Shown piece after piece: positions 34,771-43,099 of a stretch of 64,000 nt of DNA. The notes under the pieces were generated by a model, which saw only the letters and a list, made by a program, of their open reading frames with translations, ran no database searches and was not told the DNA's origin. The stretch lies in the NCBI GenBank assembly GCA_964586285.1, contig CAZPHU010000002.1, positions 17,039-81,038 of the forward strand. The letters are read 5' to 3'. The position numbers and the translations under genes are program-made. The DNA is from CAZPHU01 sp964586285 (GTDB lineage Bacteria > Fibrobacterota > Chitinivibrionia > Chitinivibrionales > CAYFVL01). Each line of letters starts with the position of its first letter. Position 1 is the first letter of the stretch.

Positions 34771-35310
34771 TTATTTTCCCTCATAGCTTTGTGTGAAATC
34801 GTTAAAATGCACTTTATTCATCAATAAGCTCTCAGCTGGGTGCGGGGTCTTATGTTCCGCGGGATGACCAACGGCGATGATTGATTCAACACGAATGTCG
34901 GTCGGAATGCCAAGATTTTCCCTTACGAACTCCTCAGATGATCGTCTAAAGTTGTGTTTTCGTTTTCTAATCTGAATCCAGCATGCACCCAGACCCATAG
35001 ATTCGGCAGCTAATTGGACGATTGTGGAGGCAATAGAACAGTCTTCGACCCAAACATCCGATGCTTGCTCACTAGCGCACACAACGATACCAAGCGGTGC
35101 CTGAGCAAGAAAAGCTGATCCGTATTCTTTAGATGCGGATAAGGTGTTAAGAAGTGACTTATCGGTTACAATGATAAATTCCCACGGGCGAATATTGCGC
35201 GATGATGGGGAGCGCAGAAGGCATTCTACAAGAATATCGATTGTGGCGCTATCCACCAGTTTATCCTTAAAGACACGAACGGATCGTCTTTGGCGAAGAA
35301 GTGACAGCAT
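34771..35310 (-). CDS. Nitroreductase-family flavoprotein
   Basis: 179 residues of the FMN-dependent nitroreductase fold. N-terminal 'RQRRSVRVFKDKLVD' provides the FMN-phosphate arginines, 'SPSSRNIRPWEFIIVTD' is the second flavin-contact segment, and 'ESMGLGACWIQIRKRKHN' with 'ESIIAVGHPAEHK' is the C-terminal half. Members reduce nitro groups, quinones or enones, or remove halogens; the true substrate is unknown. GGAGG sits six bases before the chosen ATG. It is transcribed toward serS (135-base gap) but has no evident functional link to it. Confidence 0.9.
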   Translation of the reverse strand: MLSLLRQRRSVRVFKDKLVDSATIDILVECLLRSPSSRNIRPWEFIIVTDKSLLNTLSASKEYGSAFLAQAPLGIVVCASEQASDVWVEDCSIASTIVQLAAESMGLGACWIQIRKRKHNFRRSSEEFVRENLGIPTDIRVESIIAVGHPAEHKTPHPAESLLMNKVHFNDFTQSYEGK

Positions 35311-35694
35311 TCATTTCCTCCAGTTCCGTACTGTTTCCGGTTAAAACTTTCCAGCACTGGAAAATAAATCGTTCAAACAAAAAATGCACATCGGCATGAT
35401 TTTCAAATATTGTTGTAATTTGCAATACCTAAATCGTATATTACCTGTTCATTCCTTCAAGGGGAACCTGGGAGATCGTTAATTCCGGGGGTTATAAATC
35501 TAGAAGATAGAACTTTCTGTGACATTCTGCAGAGGTATGGATTTAAACAAAAAAAGTTTGGGAATCGTCACATTCAGATAGCTTATAAGGTTAGCCTCCA
35601 AAATTGGGTGCGAAGAAATATCGCGCTTTTTTGTTTTGCCTCTGTTTGAGGTGAGGGGTACCTGCGAGCAAAAGCCAAGGTTACTAAGAGTCAC
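35311..35694. other. Divergent intergenic region before rnhC
   Basis: 384 bases between divergent genes. A 64-codon minus-strand frame (35500-35694) has no protein character and is not called. A possible plus-strand promoter is listed at 35413. Nothing else is recognised. Confidence 0.4.
35413..35442 (+). promoter_or_regulatory. Possible sigma-70 type promoter before rnhC
   Basis: TTGTAA (35413-35418), an 18-base spacer and TATATT (35437-35442). It would give a leader of about 245 bases for rnhC, which is long, so the call is tentative. Confidence 0.3.
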
Positions 35695-36681
35695 ATGAGA
35701 TACTCAGAGAATTTTAACAGAGCACACGCTAAGTCAGTAACAGATAGTTATTCAAAAATCACTGAGATCGATTCGCTGATAAAAATTCACGCTTCTGCTT
35801 TAGAGCAAGCGGGTGTTCATCTGCAGAGAAAACAGGAGATGCCCTACGGTACTCAATTTCGCGTGATTAGCGGCGAAAGGGAAGGGCTTATTAATATCTA
35901 TTTTTCTCGTAAGAAGGGAATCAGCAAGGTCGATTGCTCCCAAAACGCGGTTTCGGAAATTGCAATCCGTGTTTTATCCGGCGAAAAGAACTGCGGCCAC
36001 ATAGATGATTCGGATGATTCCGGCGAGGAGCTTGGTTTTAATAAATGGATAGGTACCGATGAATCGGGGAAGGGCGACTTTTTTGGTCCTCTGGTCATAG
36101 CCGGATTCTTTGCAACAACAGAAATCAAACAAACTCTTTTGGAAAATGGGGTGGCAGACAGTAAGCAGCTGTCTGCTGTACAGATAAAAGAAATAGCTCA
36201 GTGGCTTTCGCGAGAATTTTCCGAACATATAGCCATTGTATCACCTCGTAATTCCAGATATAATGAATTGTATACCGGTTTCGGTAATCTGAATAAACTT
36301 CTGGCGTGGGGTCATGCTCGTTGTATAGAAAATCTTATGCAGAGCTGGCGGGATGCGCATAATGTGATTATTGAGGGGGTGGTGTCCGATCAGTTTGGTG
36401 ATAAGAAGTATTTGGAAAATGCACTATCCGCTATGAAAAAGATCCGTTTGGTTCAAAGGCATAGAGGAGAGTCAAACGTAGCCGTTGCTGCGGCTTCAAT
36501 AATTGCGCGCAATCATTTTGCCGCACAATGTGTGCGCATGGAACAGACTTATGGAATGAGGTTTCCACTGGGATGTTCCGGTCAGGTTAAGGCGGCGGCA
36601 AAGGAATTTGCAAATCGTTATGGAAAGCATCGTCTTTCCGAAGTAGCTAAAATTCACTTCAAAACTTATCAGGAGATTTAA
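35695..36681 (+). CDS. rnhC: Ribonuclease HIII
   Basis: 328 residues. It cuts RNA in RNA-DNA hybrids. The N-terminal 100 residues form the TBP-like substrate-binding extension that marks HIII ('YGTQFRVISGEREGLINIYF'). The catalytic domain opens with 'GTDESGKGDFFGPLVIAGFF' (Asp122, Glu123) and includes 'ADSKQLS', 'HNVIIEGVVSDQFG' and 'NVAVAAASIIARNHF'. RNase HIII is common in Firmicutes and found in several other phyla, usually beside an RNase HII gene elsewhere. The next gene begins two bases after its stop. Confidence 0.95.
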   Translation: MRYSENFNRAHAKSVTDSYSKITEIDSLIKIHASALEQAGVHLQRKQEMPYGTQFRVISGEREGLINIYFSRKKGISKVDCSQNAVSEIAIRVLSGEKNCGHIDDSDDSGEELGFNKWIGTDESGKGDFFGPLVIAGFFATTEIKQTLLENGVADSKQLSAVQIKEIAQWLSREFSEHIAIVSPRNSRYNELYTGFGNLNKLLAWGHARCIENLMQSWRDAHNVIIEGVVSDQFGDKKYLENALSAMKKIRLVQRHRGESNVAVAAASIIARNHFAAQCVRMEQTYGMRFPLGCSGQVKAAAKEFANRYGKHRLSEVAKIHFKTYQEI

Positions 36682-36682
36682 C

Positions 36683-37915
36683 GTGCCAGATTTAAAAAAA
36701 GCAAAGGCACTGAGAAAGAGCCGCAAATACGACAGGGCTCTTGAGTTGTACCAGGAGCTCTGGGGTAATGAACAGTCCAGTGATGTCGCGGCGGGTATAG
36801 TAAACTGTCTGCGTTCAATGGGACGTCTTGATGAGGCTGAATCGTTTGCCGATGATGCATTGGCGATAGATTCAGGGCCTGATGCCGCATGGCTGAAGAC
36901 CGAAAAGGCTTGGACCTTGTATGTAAAATATGTTAAACCTGTTCAAATCGAAGATCGAGAGCAGTTTCTTCGTGCCGCTCGCGAGGTAATGAAACTGACT
37001 AACGATTTCCTTCCTCGAAAACTGACTGCATTTAAAGTTACCGATGTTTTATCGAAGGATGTTGAGCCCGACTGGCACTCGATTCGTCGCTGGCTCGAAG
37101 ACATCCGCAGTGTTGAAACCGAACCGGTAAAGGTTGATCCGGGAAAAAAGATGTCGGATAAGAAGAAGTGGTTTTTCAAATACACTAAAGCTTTGGAGAA
37201 AATCGGTGAGTATGATCGCTGCCGAATCTATTGTGAGAAAGCTCAACGTGTATTCAAGAAGAATTTTTTCTTCCGCCACCGTGCCGCCAAATGTTCCGTT
37301 GCTCAAAAGAATTACAAACGTGCAATGGTCGAGTATGATGCATTGATCAACACAAAAGATGAATGGTACCTTCACTACGATTTGGCTGAGATTCACGCAG
37401 AACTTCAAGACTGGAATGCTGCTGAGCAGCACATTATTATCGCAATCGTTAAGTGTAAAGAAATGCAGCTTAAAATTAAGGCATATCTGGTTTGGGCCCA
37501 GATGCTGTTTCGTCTCCAGCCGGCGAACCTATGGATTCCTTTATACCTGTTTATACTTTTCAAACAGGCGCAAGGATGGCCGGTGCCCGAAGATGCGGAA
37601 AAGCTTCTGGAGGAATATCCTGTACCCAGTTCCGAAGATGAACCGGACCTGCCGCAGATGCTTCGTATAGCCGACAAGTTTTCTCGTAAACGCTATCGTC
37701 CATACATTCCCCAAAAAGTGGGAGCGATAAAAAATCTGAGAGAAAAATTCGGCTTTATAGCTGGTGATGACGGTGTCGACTACTTTTTTAGTATGACCAA
37801 TTTAACCGGAAGAGTTGAATTAGGCACACGAGTAGTGTTCAATTCCAAACAAGCCTATGATCGAAAGAAAAAGCGTAAATCAGTGGAGGCAGTAGATATT
37901 CGGCTGTTTCGCTGA
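36683..37915 (+). CDS. TPR-type helical-repeat protein with C-terminal cold-shock-like domain
   Basis: 410 residues starting at GTG, with AGGAG seven bases upstream and only one base after rnhC, so the two are co-transcribed. The body is a series of paired helices resembling tetratricopeptide repeats ('KARALELYQELWG'-type text near 13-30, 'YDRCRIYCEKAQRVFKKNF', 'NYKRAMVEYDALINTKDEWY'). Residues of about 345-410 look like a cold-shock/OB domain: 'REKFGFIAGDDGVDYFFSM' followed by 'GRVELGTRVVFNSKQAYD', matching the 'GFGFI...D.FFH..L.G....G..V.F' pattern. That suggests RNA or single-stranded DNA binding, which fits its place beside RNase HIII. Both the TPR and CSD readings are by eye. Confidence 0.7.
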   Translation: MPDLKKAKALRKSRKYDRALELYQELWGNEQSSDVAAGIVNCLRSMGRLDEAESFADDALAIDSGPDAAWLKTEKAWTLYVKYVKPVQIEDREQFLRAAREVMKLTNDFLPRKLTAFKVTDVLSKDVEPDWHSIRRWLEDIRSVETEPVKVDPGKKMSDKKKWFFKYTKALEKIGEYDRCRIYCEKAQRVFKKNFFFRHRAAKCSVAQKNYKRAMVEYDALINTKDEWYLHYDLAEIHAELQDWNAAEQHIIIAIVKCKEMQLKIKAYLVWAQMLFRLQPANLWIPLYLFILFKQAQGWPVPEDAEKLLEEYPVPSSEDEPDLPQMLRIADKFSRKRYRPYIPQKVGAIKNLREKFGFIAGDDGVDYFFSMTNLTGRVELGTRVVFNSKQAYDRKKKRKSVEAVDIRLFR

Positions 37916-37942
37916 CAATATTCTTCACGAAATCTAATTTGA

Positions 37943-37977
37943 AGGCTGCCTGCGTATGTGCCGGCAGCCTTTTTTTC
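37943..37977 (+). terminator. Rho-independent terminator of the rnhC operon
   Basis: AGGCTGCC (37943-37950) pairs perfectly with GGCAGCCT (37963-37970) around a 12-base loop, followed by seven T. It lies 28 bases past the TPR/cold-shock gene. Confidence 0.88.
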
Positions 37978-38204
37978 GTTCACTTCGAAGTTAATTGATC
38001 GTTTCTTTGTTTTCTAAACATCATACATTCGAAAAATCTCACACTCTAATTTCCTGAGCATTTACTGCGACTGCTCGATTCAAATTCCCAAAGCGGTTAA
38101 GTTACTGTTTTTAGATCCTTGTATTTCAGCCCAATTGCCTGTATAATCATAGTTGTGTAAAGTGCAAACTGGTTTTGTCACTCCTGAATGATTGGAGCAT
38201 AATT

Positions 38205-39260
38205 ATGGCACTTTTAGGCTCTTACAAAGAAAAAGACAACTCATGGGAAAACGATAACTTCGTTAACTATAGTATTAATAGAAAACCAAAAGCACGCCCG
38301 TCCGAATCAGAAGAAAACATTGAAATGGCTCCATTTGGGGTAAAAAGGGAAGAATTCGAAACAATTCGCTCCAATGTATACTACCAGATACGAGCCGGGT
38401 TAAAAGAGCGGCTCAGGCGCAGAATAATCGAGGAGAATAGCATACCGATAAAGAATTCTGAAAAAGGAACCATTGAAAAAGATTTTCCGGGACAAATGCC
38501 TGAATCAAAAAATGATCTTCTGAAAAGAGAAGTGTTGTTAAAGCTACGTGAACGGATGCGGAATCGAATCGTGGAATATAACCGTAAAAAAATCGAGACA
38601 GAAGCCTTCGAATTGCTTGACAGAAATACTTCAAATGAAATGGATCTAAACGATAGTAGTATTCGCAGGGATGCTTTCAAATCCTTTTCTCAGGACCTGG
38701 ACAATCAAAACTGTCTGGAAACAAGTGGCGGCTTTTCCACCATTGAAATAAAGGCTCAAGATTTTCGGATACACGGATATATAAATAAACAGTCCAACAA
38801 ACGGGCGTTAAGTGAACATATAAGATCATCTGTATCAAAAGAGGAACTCAAAAATATACGGATTGCTATTCGCAAACAGTTGTACGATGAGATTCTGCTT
38901 CAAGTTAGCGAGGAGCTGCGAAGCATACTGGATCAGAAAATCGAGGAAATACTTGGAAATAATCAAAATAAAATTCCATTGAAAAAAATTCGTTCGAGAG
39001 ATGTCTCAAGGAACTCAGAATATGAGCGGATCTGTGCCATCCTGGAGGCGGCGCGAGCAGCTGCTCTTGATAATGAAACCATGCATATGTTTAGCAATAT
39101 GGTACTTGGTACTAAAGAGGGCATGAAGATACTAGTAGACTATCGCAAAAAGTCACAAATGAATACCACTAAGCTTGCGTCTTTGATAGAAGGTGTTAGC
39201 CGGTGTTTTGATTGCGGTGAGAATCAAATTAGCAGCTATATATCTAACCACTTGAGTTGA
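38205..39260 (+). CDS. Charged protein of unknown function with internal repeats
   Basis: 351 residues from the ATG at 38205, which has GGAG seven bases upstream; a TTG ten codons earlier is less likely. No signal peptide, membrane segment or known motif. The chain is very rich in Arg, Lys and Glu and seems largely helical. Three stretches look related: 'IRSNVYYQIRAGLKERLRRR' (about 55-75), 'LLKLRERMRNRIVEYNRKKI' (about 110-135) and 'IRIAIRKQLYDEILLQVSEE' (about 220-245). This points to duplication of one helical unit. The 3' third is less charged and ends 'CFDCGENQISSYISNHLS'. It stands alone after the terminator at 37943. Low-homology, lineage-specific protein is my best description. Confidence 0.65.
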   Translation: MALLGSYKEKDNSWENDNFVNYSINRKPKARPSESEENIEMAPFGVKREEFETIRSNVYYQIRAGLKERLRRRIIEENSIPIKNSEKGTIEKDFPGQMPESKNDLLKREVLLKLRERMRNRIVEYNRKKIETEAFELLDRNTSNEMDLNDSSIRRDAFKSFSQDLDNQNCLETSGGFSTIEIKAQDFRIHGYINKQSNKRALSEHIRSSVSKEELKNIRIAIRKQLYDEILLQVSEELRSILDQKIEEILGNNQNKIPLKKIRSRDVSRNSEYERICAILEAARAAALDNETMHMFSNMVLGTKEGMKILVDYRKKSQMNTTKLASLIEGVSRCFDCGENQISSYISNHLS

Positions 39261-39355
39261 AATTAGAATCTCATCGACACTTCTTATCAATTGAGTATCG
39301 GTCCAAACGTTCTCATTTATGGACCTGGTAACCAGCGGTGATTTATTTTACAGAT

Positions 39356-39835
39356 ATGATACGTACATCAATTGGTCAAGATTCCCACCGTTTTGAAAAG
39401 GAAAATGTTTCCAAGCCTCTTATGCTTGGCGGTGTGCATATACCGAACTGTCCCGGTTTGGCCGGTAATAGTGATGCGGATGTTATTCTTCACGCAATTA
39501 CAAATGCGGTATCCGGAATAAGTGGATGTAACATTCTTGGTGAGGTGAGCGACAAACTATGCCTTGAACAGAATATCACCGACAGTACAGTATATCTTCA
39601 ACACGCGCTGAAAACTCTGGGTGAGTATAAAATTCGACATATCTCTATTTCCGTCGAATGCCGACGTCCCAAACTTTCACCTCACATAATCAGGATTAAA
39701 AAGAGAGTAGCAGATCTCCTTACGATAGATATCGATTCCGTGGGTCTGACAGCGACTAGTGGTGAAGGTCTGACTGCATTCGGGAGGGGAGAGGGGATCC
39801 AGGCTTTGGTGATCGCAACCGCACAGAAAGAATAG
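39356..39835 (+). CDS. ispF: Divergent 2-C-methyl-D-erythritol 2,4-cyclodiphosphate synthase
   Basis: 159 residues from the ATG at 39356, matching the family N-terminus ('MIRTSIGQDSHRF'); a GTG six codons earlier is the other option. IspF makes the cyclic diphosphate of the non-mevalonate isoprenoid pathway. The metal ligands are kept: Asp9 and His11 in 'GQDSHRF' and His46 in 'SDADVILHAITNA'. The late 'GLTATSGEGLTAFGRGEGI' also fits. However, the usual 'GDIGxHFPDTD' segment is replaced by 'ILGEVSDKLCLEQNITDS', and the Asp of 'AITDA' is Asn50. So it is a divergent IspF-type protein; activity is likely but not certain. No other isoprenoid gene is nearby. Confidence 0.8.
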   Translation: MIRTSIGQDSHRFEKENVSKPLMLGGVHIPNCPGLAGNSDADVILHAITNAVSGISGCNILGEVSDKLCLEQNITDSTVYLQHALKTLGEYKIRHISISVECRRPKLSPHIIRIKKRVADLLTIDIDSVGLTATSGEGLTAFGRGEGIQALVIATAQKE

Positions 39836-39884
39836 AATCGTTTGCTTGTGTTTGCTTTAGAACGAAGGATACTCGAAATTCAGG

Positions 39885-39919
39885 AAGATATTGGCGCGAT
39901 CTCGTTATCTTGTTTTGTT
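39885..39919 (+). terminator. Possible terminator after ispF
   Basis: AAGATA (39885-39890) pairs with TATCTT (39906-39911) around a 15-base loop, followed by GTTTTGTTTT. It is 50 bases past the ispF stop, between convergent genes. The stem is short and A+T-rich. Confidence 0.4.
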
Positions 39920-39920
39920 T

Positions 39921-41837
39921 TCAGGGCTTTACAAGTATTTTAAAGCGTTTACGGCTTAATTCATCGTCATTTGGATTCAAGTATTCCACAAGGGCAATAT
40001 AGGTTCCGCATATTACGCTTTTCCCCGCCGTGTTCTTTGTTTTCCACAGATAGCCCGTTTTTTCGGGGTCTTGCATAAATGCCGGAGAATTATTTACGCG
40101 ACTATTTTCTAAACTTGCTATCACATTTCCTTTAAGCGAATAGATCTTCACAGCTTGAATATTCTTTCCCATTATTCGAACCGCATCATCACGAGCAACC
40201 GGGTTTGGAAACACTGACGGTTCATGGCTCTTTGTATCGGCATAATGCTGAACATTGAAATGCACGGAGGCTTCCAGTACATGTTCGGGATTCGTATTGG
40301 AGATCGTTACAAGTATCGTGTCGTAATGGAGCCAATTATGGATAACCTTATTGATTGCCGGCTTATGATCGGTGCTTATATCGATTATCGTATCCGGTCT
40401 GTCGCGGCTCAAAAGGATTGCCTTTACTCCCCAGGACGGGGTTTGATTTGTTTCGATGCTTATTGAAAGGCTTTCAGCCGCCTGCGGTTTCCTGACATGG
40501 GAGTAATACTCCATGCTGTATGGATCAATTGTTCGGACAATACTTTCGGAGGAATCGAGATTATAATGCCATTGTGGTAAAAGGTTCGCTTCTTCAATGA
40601 AAACCCCCATTTTCGCCCTACTGCCTGTGAAGTAACTTTCTGTAAAAAATGAACTCATAATATCAGACCATGACTTATTTGCCTTCAATGATGCTTTTTC
40701 GAGGAGCTGATGAAAAGAAAGAGGCTGCGAATAGCTGTACATGAACACATCACGGATAAACTCTATGGAAGGCTCATTGTCGTAAACAGTCTCGTATAGA
40801 AAAAGAGTGATGAGGCTGTTGTGGTATAATTCTTTTGTATCATTTAAAAAGGGGTACGAAGGATCGGAGAAGAAAACATCAACGTATTGGATATAGTCAT
40901 TGATGGAATCGAACGCCAGTTCTTCCATGAGGACAGCCGTACCTTCCAGCCAGGTTAAAGGAAGATAGGCAGGACCGTTGTTTTCAATTCGAGTAAGCGA
41001 ATATTGAATGGCATGAAAGAATTCATGCGCCGCAGTCACACGAACGGCCTTTTCAGGATGGGTTTCGTAATCAAATCCGTCTGTATCCCAACCATCCCAT
41101 TCGTTGCGGATCGAGATTATGCTGCTGAAACCGTCTTTCCCATCGATTCTCCTCCAGGGATATGTTATGCCATAGTCACCATCCACCTGTTTTGAGATAA
41201 CAACCTTGTAGCGATCCGAAAGATATCTGTATGTATTATATGGAGCAGGAGCGGGAAAGGAAAACCTTTCTACCTCCATCTGCCATGCGCTGTCAAATGC
41301 CCAGGCGACCTCATCGACATAGTCGGGTACTCCATTAGACCCCCATACTTTTCTTCGCCAATCATTTCGATATCCATAGCCGTATGAATCTTGCGGATCA
41401 ACCGCGGAATCTCCTCTAAGGGTATAATAGATTTCGAAATTGCCGGAGGGGGAAACGTATGGGGTGAATGAATTGGGTATGTCGATGAACCGCTGGTATA
41501 GAGCGCGAAATGAAGCGCTTAAAGAGGACCAGTTGCGGGCAAGAAAGTGCATGTCCCTCTGGGTAAGCTTACGATGGTTGCTAATAGTAAAATCCGTTTT
41601 ATTACCGATCTCCGCTTGAAGGAGCGGAGTTAGTGATCGCTCTATTTCTTTTATATGCTCTTGCAGGTATAACTCTTGGCGTGTGGAATTTCTTTCTTTG
41701 CCTCCAGAGTGCTGTGTCTTTGCTTCCAGGAGGTTCGGTACAAAGATACAGACCAAAATGATTAGGAGTATACTATTGAAAGAGACTTTCTCATCGTTTT
41801 CGGGTTTGTTGTTTTGTACCATTTGAGGTTGTACCAT
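39921..41837 (-). CDS. Secreted zinc metalloprotease with type IX-like C-terminal sorting domain
   Basis: 638 residues. After a short hydrophilic start, a signal peptide ('FNSILLIILVCIFVPNLLEA') directs export. The zinc motif HExxH is His271-Glu-Phe-Phe-His275 in 'AAHEFFHAIQYS', followed at a suitable distance by 'WLEGTAVLMEE', the candidate third-ligand segment. This layout resembles the MXAN_6640-type putative metalloproteases. The last 85 residues fit a type IX secretion sorting domain: 'SVFPNPVARDDAVRI', 'VKIYSLKGNVIASLE' and a final 'GTYIALVEY...RKRFKILVKP'. The N-terminus carries a 15-base tandem duplication giving 'MVQPQMVQ', so two equal start codons exist (41837, 41822), neither with a Shine-Dalgarno site. 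Confidence 0.85.
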   Translation of the reverse strand: MVQPQMVQNNKPENDEKVSFNSILLIILVCIFVPNLLEAKTQHSGGKERNSTRQELYLQEHIKEIERSLTPLLQAEIGNKTDFTISNHRKLTQRDMHFLARNWSSLSASFRALYQRFIDIPNSFTPYVSPSGNFEIYYTLRGDSAVDPQDSYGYGYRNDWRRKVWGSNGVPDYVDEVAWAFDSAWQMEVERFSFPAPAPYNTYRYLSDRYKVVISKQVDGDYGITYPWRRIDGKDGFSSIISIRNEWDGWDTDGFDYETHPEKAVRVTAAHEFFHAIQYSLTRIENNGPAYLPLTWLEGTAVLMEELAFDSINDYIQYVDVFFSDPSYPFLNDTKELYHNSLITLFLYETVYDNEPSIEFIRDVFMYSYSQPLSFHQLLEKASLKANKSWSDIMSSFFTESYFTGSRAKMGVFIEEANLLPQWHYNLDSSESIVRTIDPYSMEYYSHVRKPQAAESLSISIETNQTPSWGVKAILLSRDRPDTIIDISTDHKPAINKVIHNWLHYDTILVTISNTNPEHVLEASVHFNVQHYADTKSHEPSVFPNPVARDDAVRIMGKNIQAVKIYSLKGNVIASLENSRVNNSPAFMQDPEKTGYLWKTKNTAGKSVICGTYIALVEYLNPNDDELSRKRFKILVKP

Positions 41838-41904
41838 TTGAGATTAATGCGAATACAAAAACAGCGCTGCATTATTGTTTTTTTGGGATCCGGTCATTAT
41901 AAAG

Positions 41905-41936
41905 AAAAAAAGCGGACTCACTAACGTGCGTCCGCC
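41905..41936 (-). terminator. Rho-independent terminator of the TPR gene
   Basis: On the minus strand GCGGAC and GTCCGC (41930-41935 and 41912-41917) form a stem around a 12-base loop, followed by seven T. It lies about 155 bases past the stop of the TPR gene at 42092 and before the metalloprotease gene. Confidence 0.85.
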
Positions 41937-42091
41937 TTCAGGGAAGTAACAGCCCCTCAACTCTATTGCCGGTACTCGTAGGTTTTGGGGAAGCTAAGAG
42001 CAGCCGGACACACACAAGGGAGGTGCAGAGTGTCTCGGGTGTTGTACATTTGTTTATATCGGCTCTGCAAACAGAGCACTTTAATTTTTTC

Positions 42092-42862
42092 TCAGGCATT
42101 TTTGAAATCTTCTTCTATTTCCTTCAAAGACTGAAATTCTTCCGCGTAAAAATTGTAGATTTTTTTCGCATCATCCACATTTCCCGTCTGACGAGCCGCG
42201 TCCAGAAGATTCAGGTAGGTGTCGTTATTAGTTGGGTTAAGTTTGATCGATTCAAAAAACAGTGAAAAAGCATCTTTGTATCTCTGTTGATAATATGATA
42301 TGATACCTAAGCCGTTGAATGTTTCGGCACTGGGACCTTCGGTATCGTTTATTGCGATATATTCGGCCATGGCTTCGTTTAGTTTTCCCTCTTCCAACAA
42401 AGCGTTTGCCTGTTCTATCCTGGGATTATAAACACCGACTTTCATGGCTCTTTCGGAGCTGTAGATCTCGTCTCCCTGTGTCTCTATACTTTCGGCCAGG
42501 ATAGAAATTTCCTGAAGATCGGGGTTTTTGGAAAGCGCCTCTTTCAGGAAAGGAAGAACCTGATCGATTCTTCTAAGCTTAAGGCCGGCATCAAAGAAAT
42601 TAACAAGTGCATCGGTGTAATCGGCTTTAATAGAACAGGCCAGTTTAAACATCGACCATGAATCTTCCCACGCCTTCTGAATCCAGGAAATGATCCCCAT
42701 ATCATTGTATGCGCGCCAGTTTTGAGGATCCTGCTCGACTACTTTTACCAGAATGCGTGCGGCGGCAGGGAGGTCTCCTTTGTTGATATACTCCTCGGCT
42801 TGTAGGTTTTCTTCAAGAAAACGCTCCTGATGCGACATTTCATTTTGTGTATCTTCACTCAT
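42092..42862 (-). CDS. Tetratricopeptide-repeat protein
   Basis: 256 residues, cytoplasmic. About five TPR units are visible, for example 'AAARILVKVVEQDPQNWRAY', 'SMFKLACSIKADYTDALVNF' and 'GIISYYQQRYKDAFSLFFES', with the usual Ala/Gly/Tyr positions and Asn/Pro turns ('LNPTNNDTYLNLL'). TPR scaffolds mediate protein-protein contacts. No enzyme domain is attached. The gene has its own likely promoter (TTGACA box upstream) and its own terminator, so it is a single-gene unit. Partner unknown. Confidence 0.88.
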   Translation of the reverse strand: MSEDTQNEMSHQERFLEENLQAEEYINKGDLPAAARILVKVVEQDPQNWRAYNDMGIISWIQKAWEDSWSMFKLACSIKADYTDALVNFFDAGLKLRRIDQVLPFLKEALSKNPDLQEISILAESIETQGDEIYSSERAMKVGVYNPRIEQANALLEEGKLNEAMAEYIAINDTEGPSAETFNGLGIISYYQQRYKDAFSLFFESIKLNPTNNDTYLNLLDAARQTGNVDDAKKIYNFYAEEFQSLKEIEEDFKNA

Positions 42863-42899
42863 GAAGGACCTTTCTTAGATTATGCCTTTGTCTTTATTT

Positions 42900-42928
42900 A
42901 ATATGCATCTATTACATGATATTGTCAA
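42900..42928 (-). promoter_or_regulatory. Promoter of the TPR gene
   Basis: On the minus strand TTGACA (42928-42923) is a perfect -35 box; CATATT follows after 17 bases (42905-42900). The start codon is 38 bases further on. An inverted repeat AACTC/GAGTT overlaps the upstream side of the -35 box. Confidence 0.5.
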
Positions 42929-43058
42929 CTCTTGAGTTACAAACACTTTAAATGATTTTATCCGGTTTGTAAGAAACGATACTGATGAGTTAAGTTCGGT
43001 TTAGTCTGAGGTAGTGTGAACTTGCTTGATGTCTTGTTTTTTTGCGCCTGTTACAAAG

Positions 43059-43099
43059 TGTGCATATGCACAAATCTTTAATCGTAAATATTACGATTA
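43059..43099. promoter_or_regulatory. Two adjacent perfect palindromes
   Basis: TGTGCATATGCACA (43059-43072) is a perfect 14-base palindrome. Six bases later, TAATCGTAA (43079-43087) and TTACGATTA (43091-43099) form a perfect 9-bp inverted repeat around ATA. Both have the size of binding sites for dimeric regulators. No T-run follows either. Confidence 0.45.

Noticed and set aside
35500..35694. 64-codon minus-strand frame before rnhC
   Set aside because: No ribosome-binding site and no protein-like composition; it occupies a divergent promoter region.
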